In this document: in pieces, positions 1-5,811 of the stretch
How the letters are laid out: each line of letters begins with the position of its first letter
Numbering within the stretch: position 1 is the first letter of the stretch
DNA from: Gammaproteobacteria bacterium
Lineage (GTDB): Bacteria > Pseudomonadota > Gammaproteobacteria > Pseudomonadales > Halomonadaceae
Assembly (NCBI GenBank): GCA_023485185.1
Contig: JAMCZP010000202.1
Location: 3,665-13,753, forward strand
Reading direction: 5' to 3'
DNA length: 10,089 nt
Program-made: the position numbers and the translations under genes
The notes under the pieces: generated by a model
The model's database searches: none
The model's input: only the letters and a program-made list of their open reading frames with translations
Told to the model about the DNA's origin: nothing

Positions 1-164
1 TTGTAAGTACTCACGTTGTTAGTTAAGACCAGCCCTGTTCCTTTCATCTTCGAGCGCGTGCCTTTACCGGGGTCTGAACGCATCACACGGCGTCACTTTC
101 ACGCCTCCTGTCTTACTCCCGGCGCCTGGCGCCCAGCTTCCATGAGCAACTTTCTAACACACCG
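1..164 (+). promoter_or_regulatory. C-rich 5' leader of rho, candidate Rho autoregulation (rut-like) region
   Basis: No complete gene is visible here. The 82 bases before the rho start (83-164) hold about 34 C but only 15 G by hand count and have little strong secondary structure. A C-over-G bias of this kind is the known character of rut sites, where Rho loads on RNA. In E. coli rho is autoregulated by Rho-dependent attenuation in its own leader, so a similar control is inferred. One frame is free of stops from base 7 to the TGA at 166-168. Its only ATG (142) would give an eight-residue peptide, MSNFLTHR, whose stop overlaps the rho ATG as ATGA. I could not identify a convincing promoter or a Shine-Dalgarno (SD) motif for rho itself. 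The gene upstream lies outside the window. Confidence 0.4.
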
Positions 165-1424
165 ATGAATCTCACTGAACTCAAGCAAAAAACCGTTCCC
201 GAGCTCCTCGATATCGCCCGTGAAATGGGCATTGATAACTTGGCCCGTTCGCGCAAGCAGGACATCATTTTCGCCATCCTTAAGAAACACGCCAAAAGTG
301 GCGAGGATATCTACGGCGACGGTGTGCTGGAAATTCTCCAGGATGGCTTTGGCTTCCTGCGTAGCGCGGACAGCTCTTATCTCGCCGGCCCGGACGATAT
401 TTACATTTCTCCTTCGCAGATCCGTCGTTTCAATCTGCGCAAAGGCGACTCCATTTCAGGCAAAATTCGTCCGCCGAAGGAGGGTGAGCGCTATTTCGCC
501 CTGCTGAAGGTCAGTCAAATTAACTTTGACCGTCCGGAAAATGCCAAGCATAAGATTCTGTTTGAGAACTTAACGCCGCTGTTCCCAGATGATCGTATGC
601 GCATGGAGATTGGTAACGGCTCCACGGAAGACCTTACCGCGCGGATCATAGATCTGACCGCACCCATTGGTAAAGGTCAGCGTGGTTTGCTGGTATCGCC
701 GCCTAAAGCGGGTAAAACGCTGATGTTGCAAAACATTGCGACGTCTATCACGCGTAACAATCCAGAGTGTCATCTGATCGTACTACTGATCGATGAGCGC
801 CCTGAAGAAGTGACAGAGATGGCGCGTACCGTGCGTGGCGAAGTCGTGGCGTCAACCTTCGATGAGCCGCCAGCGCGTCACGTGCAAGTGGCCGAGATGG
901 TTATCGAGAAAGCCAAACGCCTTGTTGAGCACAAGAAAGACGTGGTCATCCTGCTCGACTCGATTACCCGTCTAGCGCGTGCTTACAACACCGTGGTGCC
1001 TAGCTCCGGCAAAGTACTCACCGGTGGTGTCGATGCTCATGCGCTTGAGAAGCCGAAACGTTTCTTTGGGGCGGCGCGTAACATCGAAGAGGGCGGTAGC
1101 CTGACGATTATCGCCACGGCGCTGGTAGATACCGGTTCCAAGATGGATGAAGTCATCTTCGAAGAGTTTAAGGGTACCGGTAACATGGAAGCCCACCTTG
1201 ATCGCAAGCTGGCTGAACGTCGCGTATTCCCGGCGATCAATATCCGTCGCAGTGGCACACGTCGTGAAGACCTGCTGGCCTCTGAGGATGAAATGCAGCG
1301 CATGTGGATTTTGCGTAAGCTGCTCAATCCGATGGAAGACACCGCCGCGACTGAATTCCTGATTGACCGTCTGAAAGATACCAAGACCAATCTTGAGTTC
1401 TTTGAAGCGATGAAGCGCCGCTAA
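165..1424 (+). CDS. rho: Transcription termination factor Rho
   Basis: Rho is the hexameric RNA helicase/ATPase that ends transcription at C-rich, untranslated RNA. The product is 419 residues, the same length as E. coli Rho, and begins with the standard MNLTELK. The N-terminal RNA-binding domain carries the RNP1 motif DGFGFLR at residues 60-66. The ATPase core has the P-loop PPKAGKT, with Lys184 and Thr185 at the E. coli numbering. The Walker B segment [16 protein letters not shown] follows, with Asp265. The C-terminal motor contains [19 protein letters not shown], holding the RNA-contacting R-loop. The ATG has no clear SD motif, so coupling to a tiny upstream ORF (ATGA overlap) is possible. 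It is followed by a 9-bp inverted repeat and then ubiD on the same strand. Codon use and sequence look native. Identification is secure. Confidence 0.98.
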   Translation: MNLTELKQKTVPELLDIAREMGIDNLARSRKQDIIFAILKKHAKSGEDIYGDGVLEILQDGFGFLRSADSSYLAGPDDIYISPSQIRRFNLRKGDSISGKIRPPKEGERYFALLKVSQINFDRPENAKHKILFENLTPLFPDDRMRMEIGNGSTEDLTARIIDLTAPIGKGQRGLLVSPPKAGKTLMLQNIATSITRNNPECHLIVLLIDERPEEVTEMARTVRGEVVASTFDEPPARHVQVAEMVIEKAKRLVEHKKDVVILLDSITRLARAYNTVVPSSGKVLTGGVDAHALEKPKRFFGAARNIEEGGSLTIIATALVDTGSKMDEVIFEEFKGTGNMEAHLDRKLAERRVFPAINIRRSGTRREDLLASEDEMQRMWILRKLLNPMEDTAATEFLIDRLKDTKTNLEFFEAMKRR

Positions 1425-1475
1425 TTGACAGCGTAAGTGCGACGCTAGCGTGTAGCAGAACTGCCGCTATGATCA

Positions 1476-1501
1476 ACGCCGCTAATGCCATCTAGCGGCG
1501 T
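1476..1501 (+). terminator. 9-bp inverted repeat between rho and ubiD, possible terminator
   Basis: ACGCCGCTA (1476-1484) and TAGCGGCGT (1493-1501) form a perfect 9-bp stem with an 8-base loop. It lies about 50 bases after the rho stop and ends 12 bases before the ubiD SD motif. No run of T follows (the next bases are ATTCGCC), so it is not a canonical intrinsic terminator. It may be an mRNA-stabilising 3' hairpin, a partial terminator or part of the ubiD leader. A perfect TTGACA at 1425-1430 lies upstream, but no good -10 sits at the right distance. Confidence 0.35.
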
Positions 1502-1524
1502 ATTCGCCAGCCAGGGAGCGTTCC

Positions 1525-3021
1525 TTGAAGTATAAAGATTTGCGCGAGTTCATCACGGCGCTTGAAGCGCAGGGTGAACTCAAGCGTATCCACGTCGAAG
1601 TCGATCCTTATCTGGAAATCACCGAAATTTGCGACCGCACGTTGCGTGCCGGTGGCCCGGCGTTGCTGTTTGAAAACGTCAAAGGTCACAGCATGCCGCT
1701 GCTTGGCAATCTGTTTGGTACCCCCAAACGGGTCGCGCTTGGTATGGGGCAGGAGTCGGTAGAAGCGCTAAGGGAAGTCGGCAAGCTGTTGGCGTTTCTT
1801 AAAGAGCCGGATCCGCCTAAAGGCTTGAAAGACGCCTGGGACAAGCTGCCGATTTTCAAGCAAGTGCTCAGCATGGGGCCAAAAAACGTCAAGCATGCGC
1901 CAGTGCAAGAAGTGGTGTATGAAGACGACGAGGTCGATCTGGGCTTGCTGCCGATTCAGCACTGCTGGCCTGGCGATGCAGGGCCTCTGGTGACCTGGCC
2001 ACTGGTGATTACCAAAGGGCCAAATAAGAAACGCCAAAACCTGGGCATCTATCGTCAGCAGAAAATCGGCAAAAATCGCCTGATTATGCGCTGGCTTTCC
2101 CATCGCGGCGGTGCCCTGGATTTTCTGGAGTTTCAAAAAGCCCACCCGGGCGAGCCTTTTCCCGTTGCGGTTGCGCTCGGCGCCGATCCGGCGACGATTT
2201 TGGGGGCCGTGACTCCCGTGCCAGATTCTCTTTCCGAGTACGCCTTTGCGGGTCTGCTACGTGGGTCGCGTACCGAGTTGGTGAAGTGCGGCCATGCGGA
2301 TCTGGATGTGCCCGCGTCAAGCGAGATTATCCTCGAAGGCTTTATCTACCCTGATGATATGGCAGCGGAAGGTCCCTTTGGTGACCACACCGGTTACTAC
2401 AATGAGGTCGACCACTTCCCGGTATTTACCATCACGCGTATGACCATGCGCCGTGATGCGATTTATCACTCAACCTATACTGGGCGACCGCCGGACGAGC
2501 CAGCCATTCTTGGCTTGGCGTTAAACGAAGTATTTGTGCCGATTCTATGTAAGCAATTCCCCGAAATCGTCGATTTCTATCTGCCGCCTGAGGGCTGCTC
2601 TTATCGTATGGCGGTCGTGACGATGAAGAAGCAGTACCCCGGCCACGCCAAGCGCGTGATGATGGGCGTGTGGAGCTTTCTGCGCCAGTTCATGTACACC
2701 AAATTTGTGATTGTGTTGGACGACGACGTAGACGCGCGCAACTGGGAAGATGTGATCTGGGCAATTACCACGCGTATGGACCCTGCCCGTGACACGGTGA
2801 TGGTAGAGAATACCCCGATTGATTATCTTGATTTCGCCTCGCCGGTCTCAGGGCTTGGGTCGAAAATGGGGTTGGATGCCACCAATAAATGGCCGGGTGA
2901 AACCGACCGTGAATGGGGCACACCCATTGTGATGGACGAAGCCGTTAAAACGCGCGTAGATGAACGTTGGGAAGCGCTGGGGCTAGGTCTTGAGTTGCCG
3001 CCCTCTCGTCACGGTAGCTGA
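1525..3021 (+). CDS. ubiD: 4-hydroxy-3-polyprenylbenzoate decarboxylase UbiD
   Basis: UbiD removes the carboxyl group of 4-hydroxy-3-polyprenylbenzoate in ubiquinone synthesis, using prenylated FMN made by UbiX. The 498-residue product matches E. coli UbiD along its length. Visible signatures are [14 protein letters not shown] near the N-terminus, NLGIYRQQ at 172-179 with the conserved Arg177, the segment [10 protein letters not shown], and [15 protein letters not shown] from Glu282, which holds acidic residues of the active-site signature. The C-terminal part has [20 protein letters not shown], as in E. coli. The start is TTG at 1525: AGGGAG at 1513-1518 sits six bases upstream, and the protein then begins MKYKDLREF, aligning with MKYNDLRDF in E. 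coli (which has three extra residues before it). fre follows after 70 bases, the same neighbour as in E. coli. Confidence 0.96.
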   Translation: MKYKDLREFITALEAQGELKRIHVEVDPYLEITEICDRTLRAGGPALLFENVKGHSMPLLGNLFGTPKRVALGMGQESVEALREVGKLLAFLKEPDPPKGLKDAWDKLPIFKQVLSMGPKNVKHAPVQEVVYEDDEVDLGLLPIQHCWPGDAGPLVTWPLVITKGPNKKRQNLGIYRQQKIGKNRLIMRWLSHRGGALDFLEFQKAHPGEPFPVAVALGADPATILGAVTPVPDSLSEYAFAGLLRGSRTELVKCGHADLDVPASSEIILEGFIYPDDMAAEGPFGDHTGYYNEVDHFPVFTITRMTMRRDAIYHSTYTGRPPDEPAILGLALNEVFVPILCKQFPEIVDFYLPPEGCSYRMAVVTMKKQYPGHAKRVMMGVWSFLRQFMYTKFVIVLDDDVDARNWEDVIWAITTRMDPARDTVMVENTPIDYLDFASPVSGLGSKMGLDATNKWPGETDREWGTPIVMDEAVKTRVDERWEALGLGLELPPSRHGS

Positions 3022-3091
3022 CATAATGTGAGTTAACACAACAGTTGAGCATGCGGCGCATTGCTGACCGAATTTGTAAAAAGAGGCTTTC

Positions 3092-3832
3092 ATGAGTGCT
3101 AGGACGTTGACTTGCCAAGTCACCGAGGTTGAGAACTTAAACCCCGATGTGTTTGGTGTGACGCTAACCGGGCGCGCCGAAGCCATGCAGCATGCCCCGG
3201 GGCAGTATTTAGAGCTGAAAATAGACGAGTCGACATGGGTGCCATTTTCGATCGCAAGCTTCGGTCGTGGCGAAGGCATTATTGAACTGCACATTCAGCA
3301 CTGGCCTGAGCGGGATAACTCCGCACGGCTGCGGGAACTGCTGCAGGTAGCCAACCAGCTCACGTTACGGTTACCTGGCGGTGAGTGCGTGCTGGATAGC
3401 GAGAGTAAAAGGCCGCTGTTGCTGGTGGCTGCGGGAACGGGCTTTTCGCAGATGAAAGCCATTGTCGAGGCGGTCCTGCACAAACAGCCTGAGCGAGAAG
3501 TCTCGCTTTGGTGGGCCGCCCGTGAGCATCGCGATCTTTATTTGGAGCAACTGGCCTGTCAGTGGGCGCAGGACCACGCTAACGTCTCGTTCCATGCCGT
3601 GACGGAACTGCCGTTAGAAGAACCGCTAGCCGCGGGGGAGCGGATTACGCATCATTTGGGGCGTATCGATCAGGTCTTGAAAGCTGCTGAGATTACGCCA
3701 GACGCCAACGATGTTTATTTGTCGGGATCGCCTGGCATGGTCTATGCCTGCCTGGATGTGCTCGACAGTAAAGGCATACCGCTTGATCGTGTGTTTTCGG
3801 ATGTGTTTGCCTACGCGCCACGCTCTGTTTGA
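3092..3832 (+). CDS. fre: NAD(P)H-flavin reductase, Fre family
   Basis: A ferredoxin-reductase-type flavin reductase that uses NAD(P)H to reduce free flavins. At 246 residues it is close to E. coli Fre (233). The flavin-binding beta-barrel comes first, with GQYLEL at 37-42 and PFSIAS at 51-56. The nucleotide-binding domain follows, with LLLVAAGTGFSQ at 109-120, WWAAREHRDLY at 140-150 and YLSGSPGMVY at 209-218. E. coli Fre has RPFS where this protein has VPFS (Val50), so the usual Arg of the flavin-binding motif is missing; the key Ser (Ser53) is kept. AAGAGG at 3081-3086 is a good SD. Its position after ubiD suggests it supplies reduced FMN, which UbiX needs to build prenylated FMN. The stop codon (3830-3832) overlaps a possible promoter of the next small gene. 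A related flavodoxin- or ferredoxin-type reductase is the main alternative. Confidence 0.82.
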   Translation: MSARTLTCQVTEVENLNPDVFGVTLTGRAEAMQHAPGQYLELKIDESTWVPFSIASFGRGEGIIELHIQHWPERDNSARLRELLQVANQLTLRLPGGECVLDSESKRPLLLVAAGTGFSQMKAIVEAVLHKQPEREVSLWWAAREHRDLYLEQLACQWAQDHANVSFHAVTELPLEEPLAAGERITHHLGRIDQVLKAAEITPDANDVYLSGSPGMVYACLDVLDSKGIPLDRVFSDVFAYAPRSV

Positions 3833-3838
3833 TATACT
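3830..3838 (+). promoter_or_regulatory. Extended -10 promoter candidate for the 42-residue membrane protein gene
   Basis: TGATATACT reads as TG-N-TATACT, an extended -10 element one base from consensus, starting at the fre stop codon. A weak -35-like TTGCCT (3807-3812) is 20 bases away, but extended -10 promoters can work without a good -35. Transcription would start near 3845, about 48 bases before the ATG at 3893. Confidence 0.4.
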
Positions 3839-3892
3839 GAGAGCCTGACCTTTCACACCCCTGACTCAGCGTTGATAAAAAAGGAGGCTAAC

Positions 3893-4021
3893 ATGGCCCA
3901 TCACGACGAAGACTTTAAAGACGAATCTGGCTTTTTGTCTATTATCTTAGGCGTGGTTGTACTGGTAAGTATGAGCGCGCTGCCCGCCACTATTGGCTGG
4001 ATACAAGCTTTTAGCGGTTGA
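3893..4021 (+). CDS. Small single-pass membrane protein, 42 residues, function unknown
   Basis: I do not recognise this protein. An ATG at 3893 with an excellent SD (AAGGAGG at 3881-3887, five-base spacing) opens a 42-residue ORF ending in TGA at 4019-4021. The first 12 residues are acidic and hydrophilic (MAHHDEDFKDES). They are followed by one strongly hydrophobic helix from about residue 14 to 37, including FLSIILGVVVLVSMSALPA, and a short tail ending AFSG. The charge pattern, with an acidic N-terminus and almost no positive residues, does not fix the topology. It lies after fre, with a possible promoter of its own at 3830-3838. The strong SD and clean hydrophobic profile support a real gene. 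Small membrane proteins of this kind often bind larger complexes, but nothing here shows a partner. Confidence 0.75.
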   Translation: MAHHDEDFKDESGFLSIILGVVVLVSMSALPATIGWIQAFSG

Positions 4022-4080
4022 GTGTTGCCATTTGCAGCGCTTGCAGGCAGGATAAAGCCATAATGCCACGGGCGAACCCT

Positions 4081-4140
4081 AATACCTGGGTTTTGAATAC
4101 CTCTGTTTTGAATACCTGGGTATTGAATACCTGGGTTTTG
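4081..4140 (+). repeat. Four tandem 15-bp repeats upstream of the aromatic leader
   Basis: Four head-to-tail 15-base units occur: AATACCTGGGTTTTG (4081-4095), AATACCTCTGTTTTG (4096-4110), AATACCTGGGTATTG (4111-4125) and AATACCTGGGTTTTG (4126-4140). Units 1 and 4 are identical; unit 2 differs at two bases and unit 3 at one. Unit 3 contains the perfect dyad AATACC-TG-GGTATT and the others are near-dyads. The last unit runs into a -35-like TTGACT (4138-4143). As 15 is a multiple of three, the array stays open on both strands: on plus it could encode Asn-Thr-Trp-Val-Leu repeats from an ATG at 4063 (28 codons, poor SD). An operator array is one possible role; slipped-strand expansion without function is another. 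Confidence 0.9.
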
Positions 4141-4169
4141 ACTAGCTGATTTCACTAACGGGATATAAC
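4138..4169 (+). promoter_or_regulatory. Candidate promoter of the aromatic leader / DAHP synthase transcript
   Basis: TTGACT (4138-4143, five of six to consensus) and TATAAC (4164-4169, five of six) are separated by 20 bases, longer than the usual 16-18. The -35 overlaps the end of the tandem repeat array, so a protein bound to the repeats could affect it. If this -10 is used, transcription starts near 4176 and the leader peptide must begin at the ATG at 4216, not 4171. Confidence 0.3.
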
Positions 4170-4170
4170 G

Positions 4171-4293
4171 ATGCAAACGATAGCGTGCCCCCTGACTGCA
4201 AAAACTCTGCCTGCGATGGCTGAGTATAGCGGTGCGCGCGCTGCATCTTATTGGTATTGGTTTAGCCACGGTGTGCCCATGGCCGACGTCTAA
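4171..4293 (+). CDS. Leader peptide with Tyr-Trp-Tyr-Trp-Phe run (aromatic amino acid attenuator)
   Basis: A short ORF whose codons 27-31 (4249-4263) read TAT TGG TAT TGG TTT, within the peptide context ASYWYWFSHG. Runs of the regulated amino acids in a short ORF before a terminator are the hallmark of ribosome-mediated attenuation, known for trp, phe, his and ilv operons. A DAHP synthase gene lies downstream. Two starts are possible. ATG 4171 gives 40 residues and has GGGA at 4160-4163 as a modest SD. ATG 4216 gives 25 residues, a more typical leader length, but has no SD. The stop TAA at 4291-4293 falls at the loop of a stable hairpin. The peptide itself probably has no function beyond being translated. 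The coding assignment rests on codon content and RNA context, not on recognised homology. Confidence 0.7.
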   Translation: MQTIACPLTAKTLPAMAEYSGARAASYWYWFSHGVPMADV

Positions 4294-4369
4294 CGTCGCG
4301 CCACCAGGCACACCACTCGGTTGCCTGCCGCAAGCACAGAAGCCCCGGTCGGTAACCCCGCCGGGGCTT
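4270..4369 (+). promoter_or_regulatory. Attenuator RNA: mutually exclusive hairpins before the terminator
   Basis: Segment 1:2 is a nested hairpin over 4270-4314: GGTGTGCC (4270-4277) pairs with GGCACACC (4307-4314). Inside it TGGC-CGACGT (4280-4289) pairs with ACGTCG-c-GCCA (4293-4303), 18 pairs in all, with the leader stop codon at its tip. Segment 2:3 is CAGGCA-c-ACC (4305-4314) with GGT-TGCCTG (4319-4327), nine pairs, exclusive with 1:2. Segment 3:4 is GGTTGCC (4319-4325) with GGTAACC (4351-4357), seven pairs including one G-U. It uses the loop of the terminator hairpin and encloses its left arm, so it could act as an antiterminator. Proposed logic (inference): a ribosome stalled on Tyr/Trp codons leaves 1:2 intact, frees segment 3 and lets 3:4 block termination. 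A ribosome reaching the stop opens 1:2, lets 2:3 form and permits termination. Confidence 0.6.
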
Positions 4370-4379
4370 TTGGCGTTTT
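4340..4379 (+). terminator. Strong intrinsic terminator of the leader
   Basis: AAGCCCCGG (4340-4348) and CCGGGGCTT (4361-4369) form a perfect 9-bp GC-rich stem with a 12-base loop, followed by TTGGCGTTTT, a broken T tract. It stands 46 bases after the leader stop codon and 260 bases before the DAHP synthase start, with no full-size gene ending just upstream. That fits an attenuator terminator better than an end-of-operon terminator. It could also end the transcript of the 42-residue membrane protein gene. Confidence 0.85.
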
Positions 4380-4485
4380 GGGGCCTGGGGTTCCTTAAAT
4401 GTAGAAATTCTCGATTATCGCAATTTTCGTGTATGACCATTGTTAGAAGCAGTTATTCATCAATATTTCATCAAGGAGCAGCATC
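4380..4485 (+). other. AT-rich spacer between terminator and small ORF
   Basis: This stretch is clearly richer in A and T than its surroundings, especially from 4395 to 4475. A TATGAC at 4432-4437 with a weak TTCTCG 18 bases upstream (4408-4413) could be a secondary promoter serving the 56-codon ORF and the synthase gene past the terminator. The match is weak. Nothing else is visible apart from the SD AAGGAG at 4473-4478. Confidence 0.25.
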
Positions 4486-4656
4486 ATGATTTATCGCGCA
4501 CTGACTAACGCTATCGTCACTGGCTTTGTGGGCTATTGCTATGGCTGGCGATTTAGCGACGCGCGGTCGGTGCTAGCTGCCACCTCCGACCGTGTGCACC
4601 AGGGTGGTCACTTAGTCACACGATTACGGAGAATTAAACATGAATGCGCCGCTTAG
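4486..4656 (+). CDS. 56-residue ORF overlapping the DAHP synthase start, aromatic-rich, possible second leader
   Basis: I do not recognise the product. ATG 4486 has a very good SD (AAGGAG, 4473-4478, seven-base spacing), so translation is likely. The first half is hydrophobic and rich in aromatics: GFVGYCYGWRF spans residues 13-23, with Phe, Tyr, Tyr, Trp and Phe in ten codons. The second half is basic and polar (HLVTRLRRIK). The reading frame continues 17 bases into the DAHP synthase gene and stops at TAG 4654-4656, so translation of the two genes should be coupled. It may be a small membrane-associated protein or a second regulatory leader, since stable hairpins begin right after its aromatic codons. 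The two roles are not exclusive. Confidence 0.6.
   Translation: MIYRALTNAIVTGFVGYCYGWRFSDARSVLAATSDRVHQGGHLVTRLRRIKHECAA
4560..4631 (+). promoter_or_regulatory. Two competing hairpins, one hiding the DAHP synthase SD
   Basis: Hairpin A pairs CGCGCGGTCGG (4560-4570) with CCGACCGTGTG (4586-4596), 11 pairs with two G-U, loop of 15. Hairpin B pairs CTCCG (4584-4588) with CGGAG (4627-4631) and CGTGTG (4591-4596) with CACACG (4617-4622), 11 Watson-Crick pairs around a small internal loop. Hairpin B contains the GGAG (4628-4631) that is the SD of the DAHP synthase gene, and it shares 4586-4596 with hairpin A, so the two cannot coexist. Both lie inside the 56-codon ORF. The arrangement resembles a translational attenuator; the function is inferred. 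Confidence 0.45.
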
Positions 4657-5731
4657 CTCGACCCTAGACACTGTTCACGCCACTGCCCATGCCACTGCGC
4701 GCCCTAAGGTATTAGCAGCTTCTGCTTCCCAGCGCCTGCCTACTCCCGCTGAACTGCGTCAGCGTGTATCGCTCAATGACACGTTAAGCGAACAGATTGC
4801 CCGCCAACGCCACGCCGTACAGCAAATTTTAAGCGGCCACGATGACCGCCTGCTTGTCGTCGTAGGTCCCTGCTCCATTCACGATCCTGATGCAGCGCTG
4901 GAATACGCCGACCGCTTGGCCGCGTTAAGTGAAGAGGTTAGCGAGCATATTTTACCAGTCATGCGCGTCTACGTTGAAAAGCCGCGCACCACAGTGGGCT
5001 GGAAAGGGCTGGCCTACGACCCAGGCTTGGATGGTAGTGGCGATATGCCACGCGGGTTGGCGCTCTCTCGTGAATTAATGCATGCGGTAGCCGCCCGAGG
5101 CCTGCCGGTGGCCACCGAGCTTTTACAGCCGATGCTGGCACCCTACCTAGACGACTTGCTGAGCTGGGTAGCGATTGGTGCGCGCACCACCGAGTCGCAG
5201 CTGCACCGTGAGCTGGCCAGTGATTTGTCAGCGGCGGTGGGATTCAAAAATGCCACCAGTGGCGATGTACAAGTGGCGATCGATGCCATGAGTGCGGCGG
5301 CCCACCCCCACCAGCGTTTCGCAGTGGATTCTCACGGTCATCCAATTGTCCAGCAAACCGTAGGCAATCCCCATACACATGTGGTGCTTCGCGGTGGCCA
5401 CGGCGAGCCTAACTATAAGGCTCAGCACGTGTGTGCGGCCACCACCGCGCTGCGTAACGCCGGACAAAACCCAAGGCTAATGGTGGACTGTAGTCATGCC
5501 AATGCCCGTAAAGATCACCGCCGTCAGAGCGAAGTGATGTTGGATATCCTCGCTCAGCGTCAGGCAGGTGATGCCAACCTAGTAGCGCTGATGCTGGAAA
5601 GCCACCTGTTCGAAGGCAAGCAGCCGCTCAAGCCAGGCGCCATGCGCTACGGCGTATCGGTCACCGATGCCTGTGTGGGCTGGGAAACCACCGAGCACCT
5701 GTTGAAAACGGCTGCGGAGCGGTTAGCTTAA
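4640..5731 (+). CDS. 3-deoxy-7-phosphoheptulonate (DAHP) synthase, type I (AroF/G/H family)
   Basis: This enzyme condenses phosphoenolpyruvate with erythrose 4-phosphate, the first step of the shikimate pathway to Phe, Tyr and Trp. The 363-residue product has the type I signatures in order: GPCSIHD at 76-82 with the metal-ligand Cys78, MRVYVEKPRTTVGWKG with the PEP-binding Arg/Lys cluster, GARTTESQ at 180-187, VGFKN, the HVVLRGGHGEPNY region with the metal-site His, then Glu320 in LMLESHLFEG and Asp343 in SVTDAC, likely metal ligands. The first 30 or so residues are Ala/Thr/His-rich and variable, as is usual in this family. The start is supported by GGAG at 4628-4631. Which aromatic amino acid inhibits the enzyme cannot be told by eye, so I give no isozyme symbol. 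The upstream leader suggests control by all three. Expression is probably set by the attenuator at 4171-4379 and by coupling to the overlapping 56-codon ORF. Confidence 0.95.
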   Translation: MNAPLSSTLDTVHATAHATARPKVLAASASQRLPTPAELRQRVSLNDTLSEQIARQRHAVQQILSGHDDRLLVVVGPCSIHDPDAALEYADRLAALSEEVSEHILPVMRVYVEKPRTTVGWKGLAYDPGLDGSGDMPRGLALSRELMHAVAARGLPVATELLQPMLAPYLDDLLSWVAIGARTTESQLHRELASDLSAAVGFKNATSGDVQVAIDAMSAAAHPHQRFAVDSHGHPIVQQTVGNPHTHVVLRGGHGEPNYKAQHVCAATTALRNAGQNPRLMVDCSHANARKDHRRQSEVMLDILAQRQAGDANLVALMLESHLFEGKQPLKPGAMRYGVSVTDACVGWETTEHLLKTAAERLA

Positions 5732-5811
5732 ACGTACAGACTAACGCTATTACTTGTTTGCCCTGGTCAGCCCCGTATCATAGGGCGTTTGCAAAGATAA
5801 TGAGGCTGGCC

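Noticed and set aside
121..133. GGCGCC repeat before rho as a hairpin
   Set aside because: Only a four-pair stem (GGCG/CGCC) with a five-base loop can form, too short to call a structure.
1425..1473. Promoter for ubiD from the perfect TTGACA at 1425-1430
   Set aside because: No acceptable -10 lies 16-18 bases on; the nearest good one (TATGAT 1468-1473) is 37 bases away.
2084..2320. Antisense ORFs inside ubiD, rho and other large genes
   Set aside because: All lie within genes with clear full-length homology on the other strand or frame and have no SD or domain of their own.
4081..4140. CRISPR array
   Set aside because: Units are only 15 bases, directly adjacent, with no spacers and no cas genes in the window.
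4063..4149. 28-codon ORF over the tandem repeats (Asn-Thr-Trp-Val-Leu units)
   Set aside because: The SD is poor and distant and the frame is open only because the repeat length is a multiple of three. It contains Trp codons, so it is mentioned with the repeat, but it is not annotated as a gene.
3901..4440. Minus-strand open frame of 179 codons with repeated Asn-Pro-Gly-Ile-Gln units
   Set aside because: It lies opposite the 42-residue gene, the leader peptide and the terminator. Its repeats are just the 15-bp array read in frame, and the rest is Ser/Thr/Pro-rich without domain character.
4232..4489. Plus-strand open frame of 85 codons starting at GTG 4232
   Set aside because: It runs through the attenuator hairpins and terminator in a different frame from the Tyr-Trp-Tyr-Trp-Phe leader, has no SD and shows no domain; taken as a shadow.
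5758..5811. Longer DUF3087 protein from a TTG at 5758
   Set aside because: There is no SD before the TTG, the extension overlaps promoter-like sequence and adds residues unlike the family; ATG 5812 has GAGG at good spacing.
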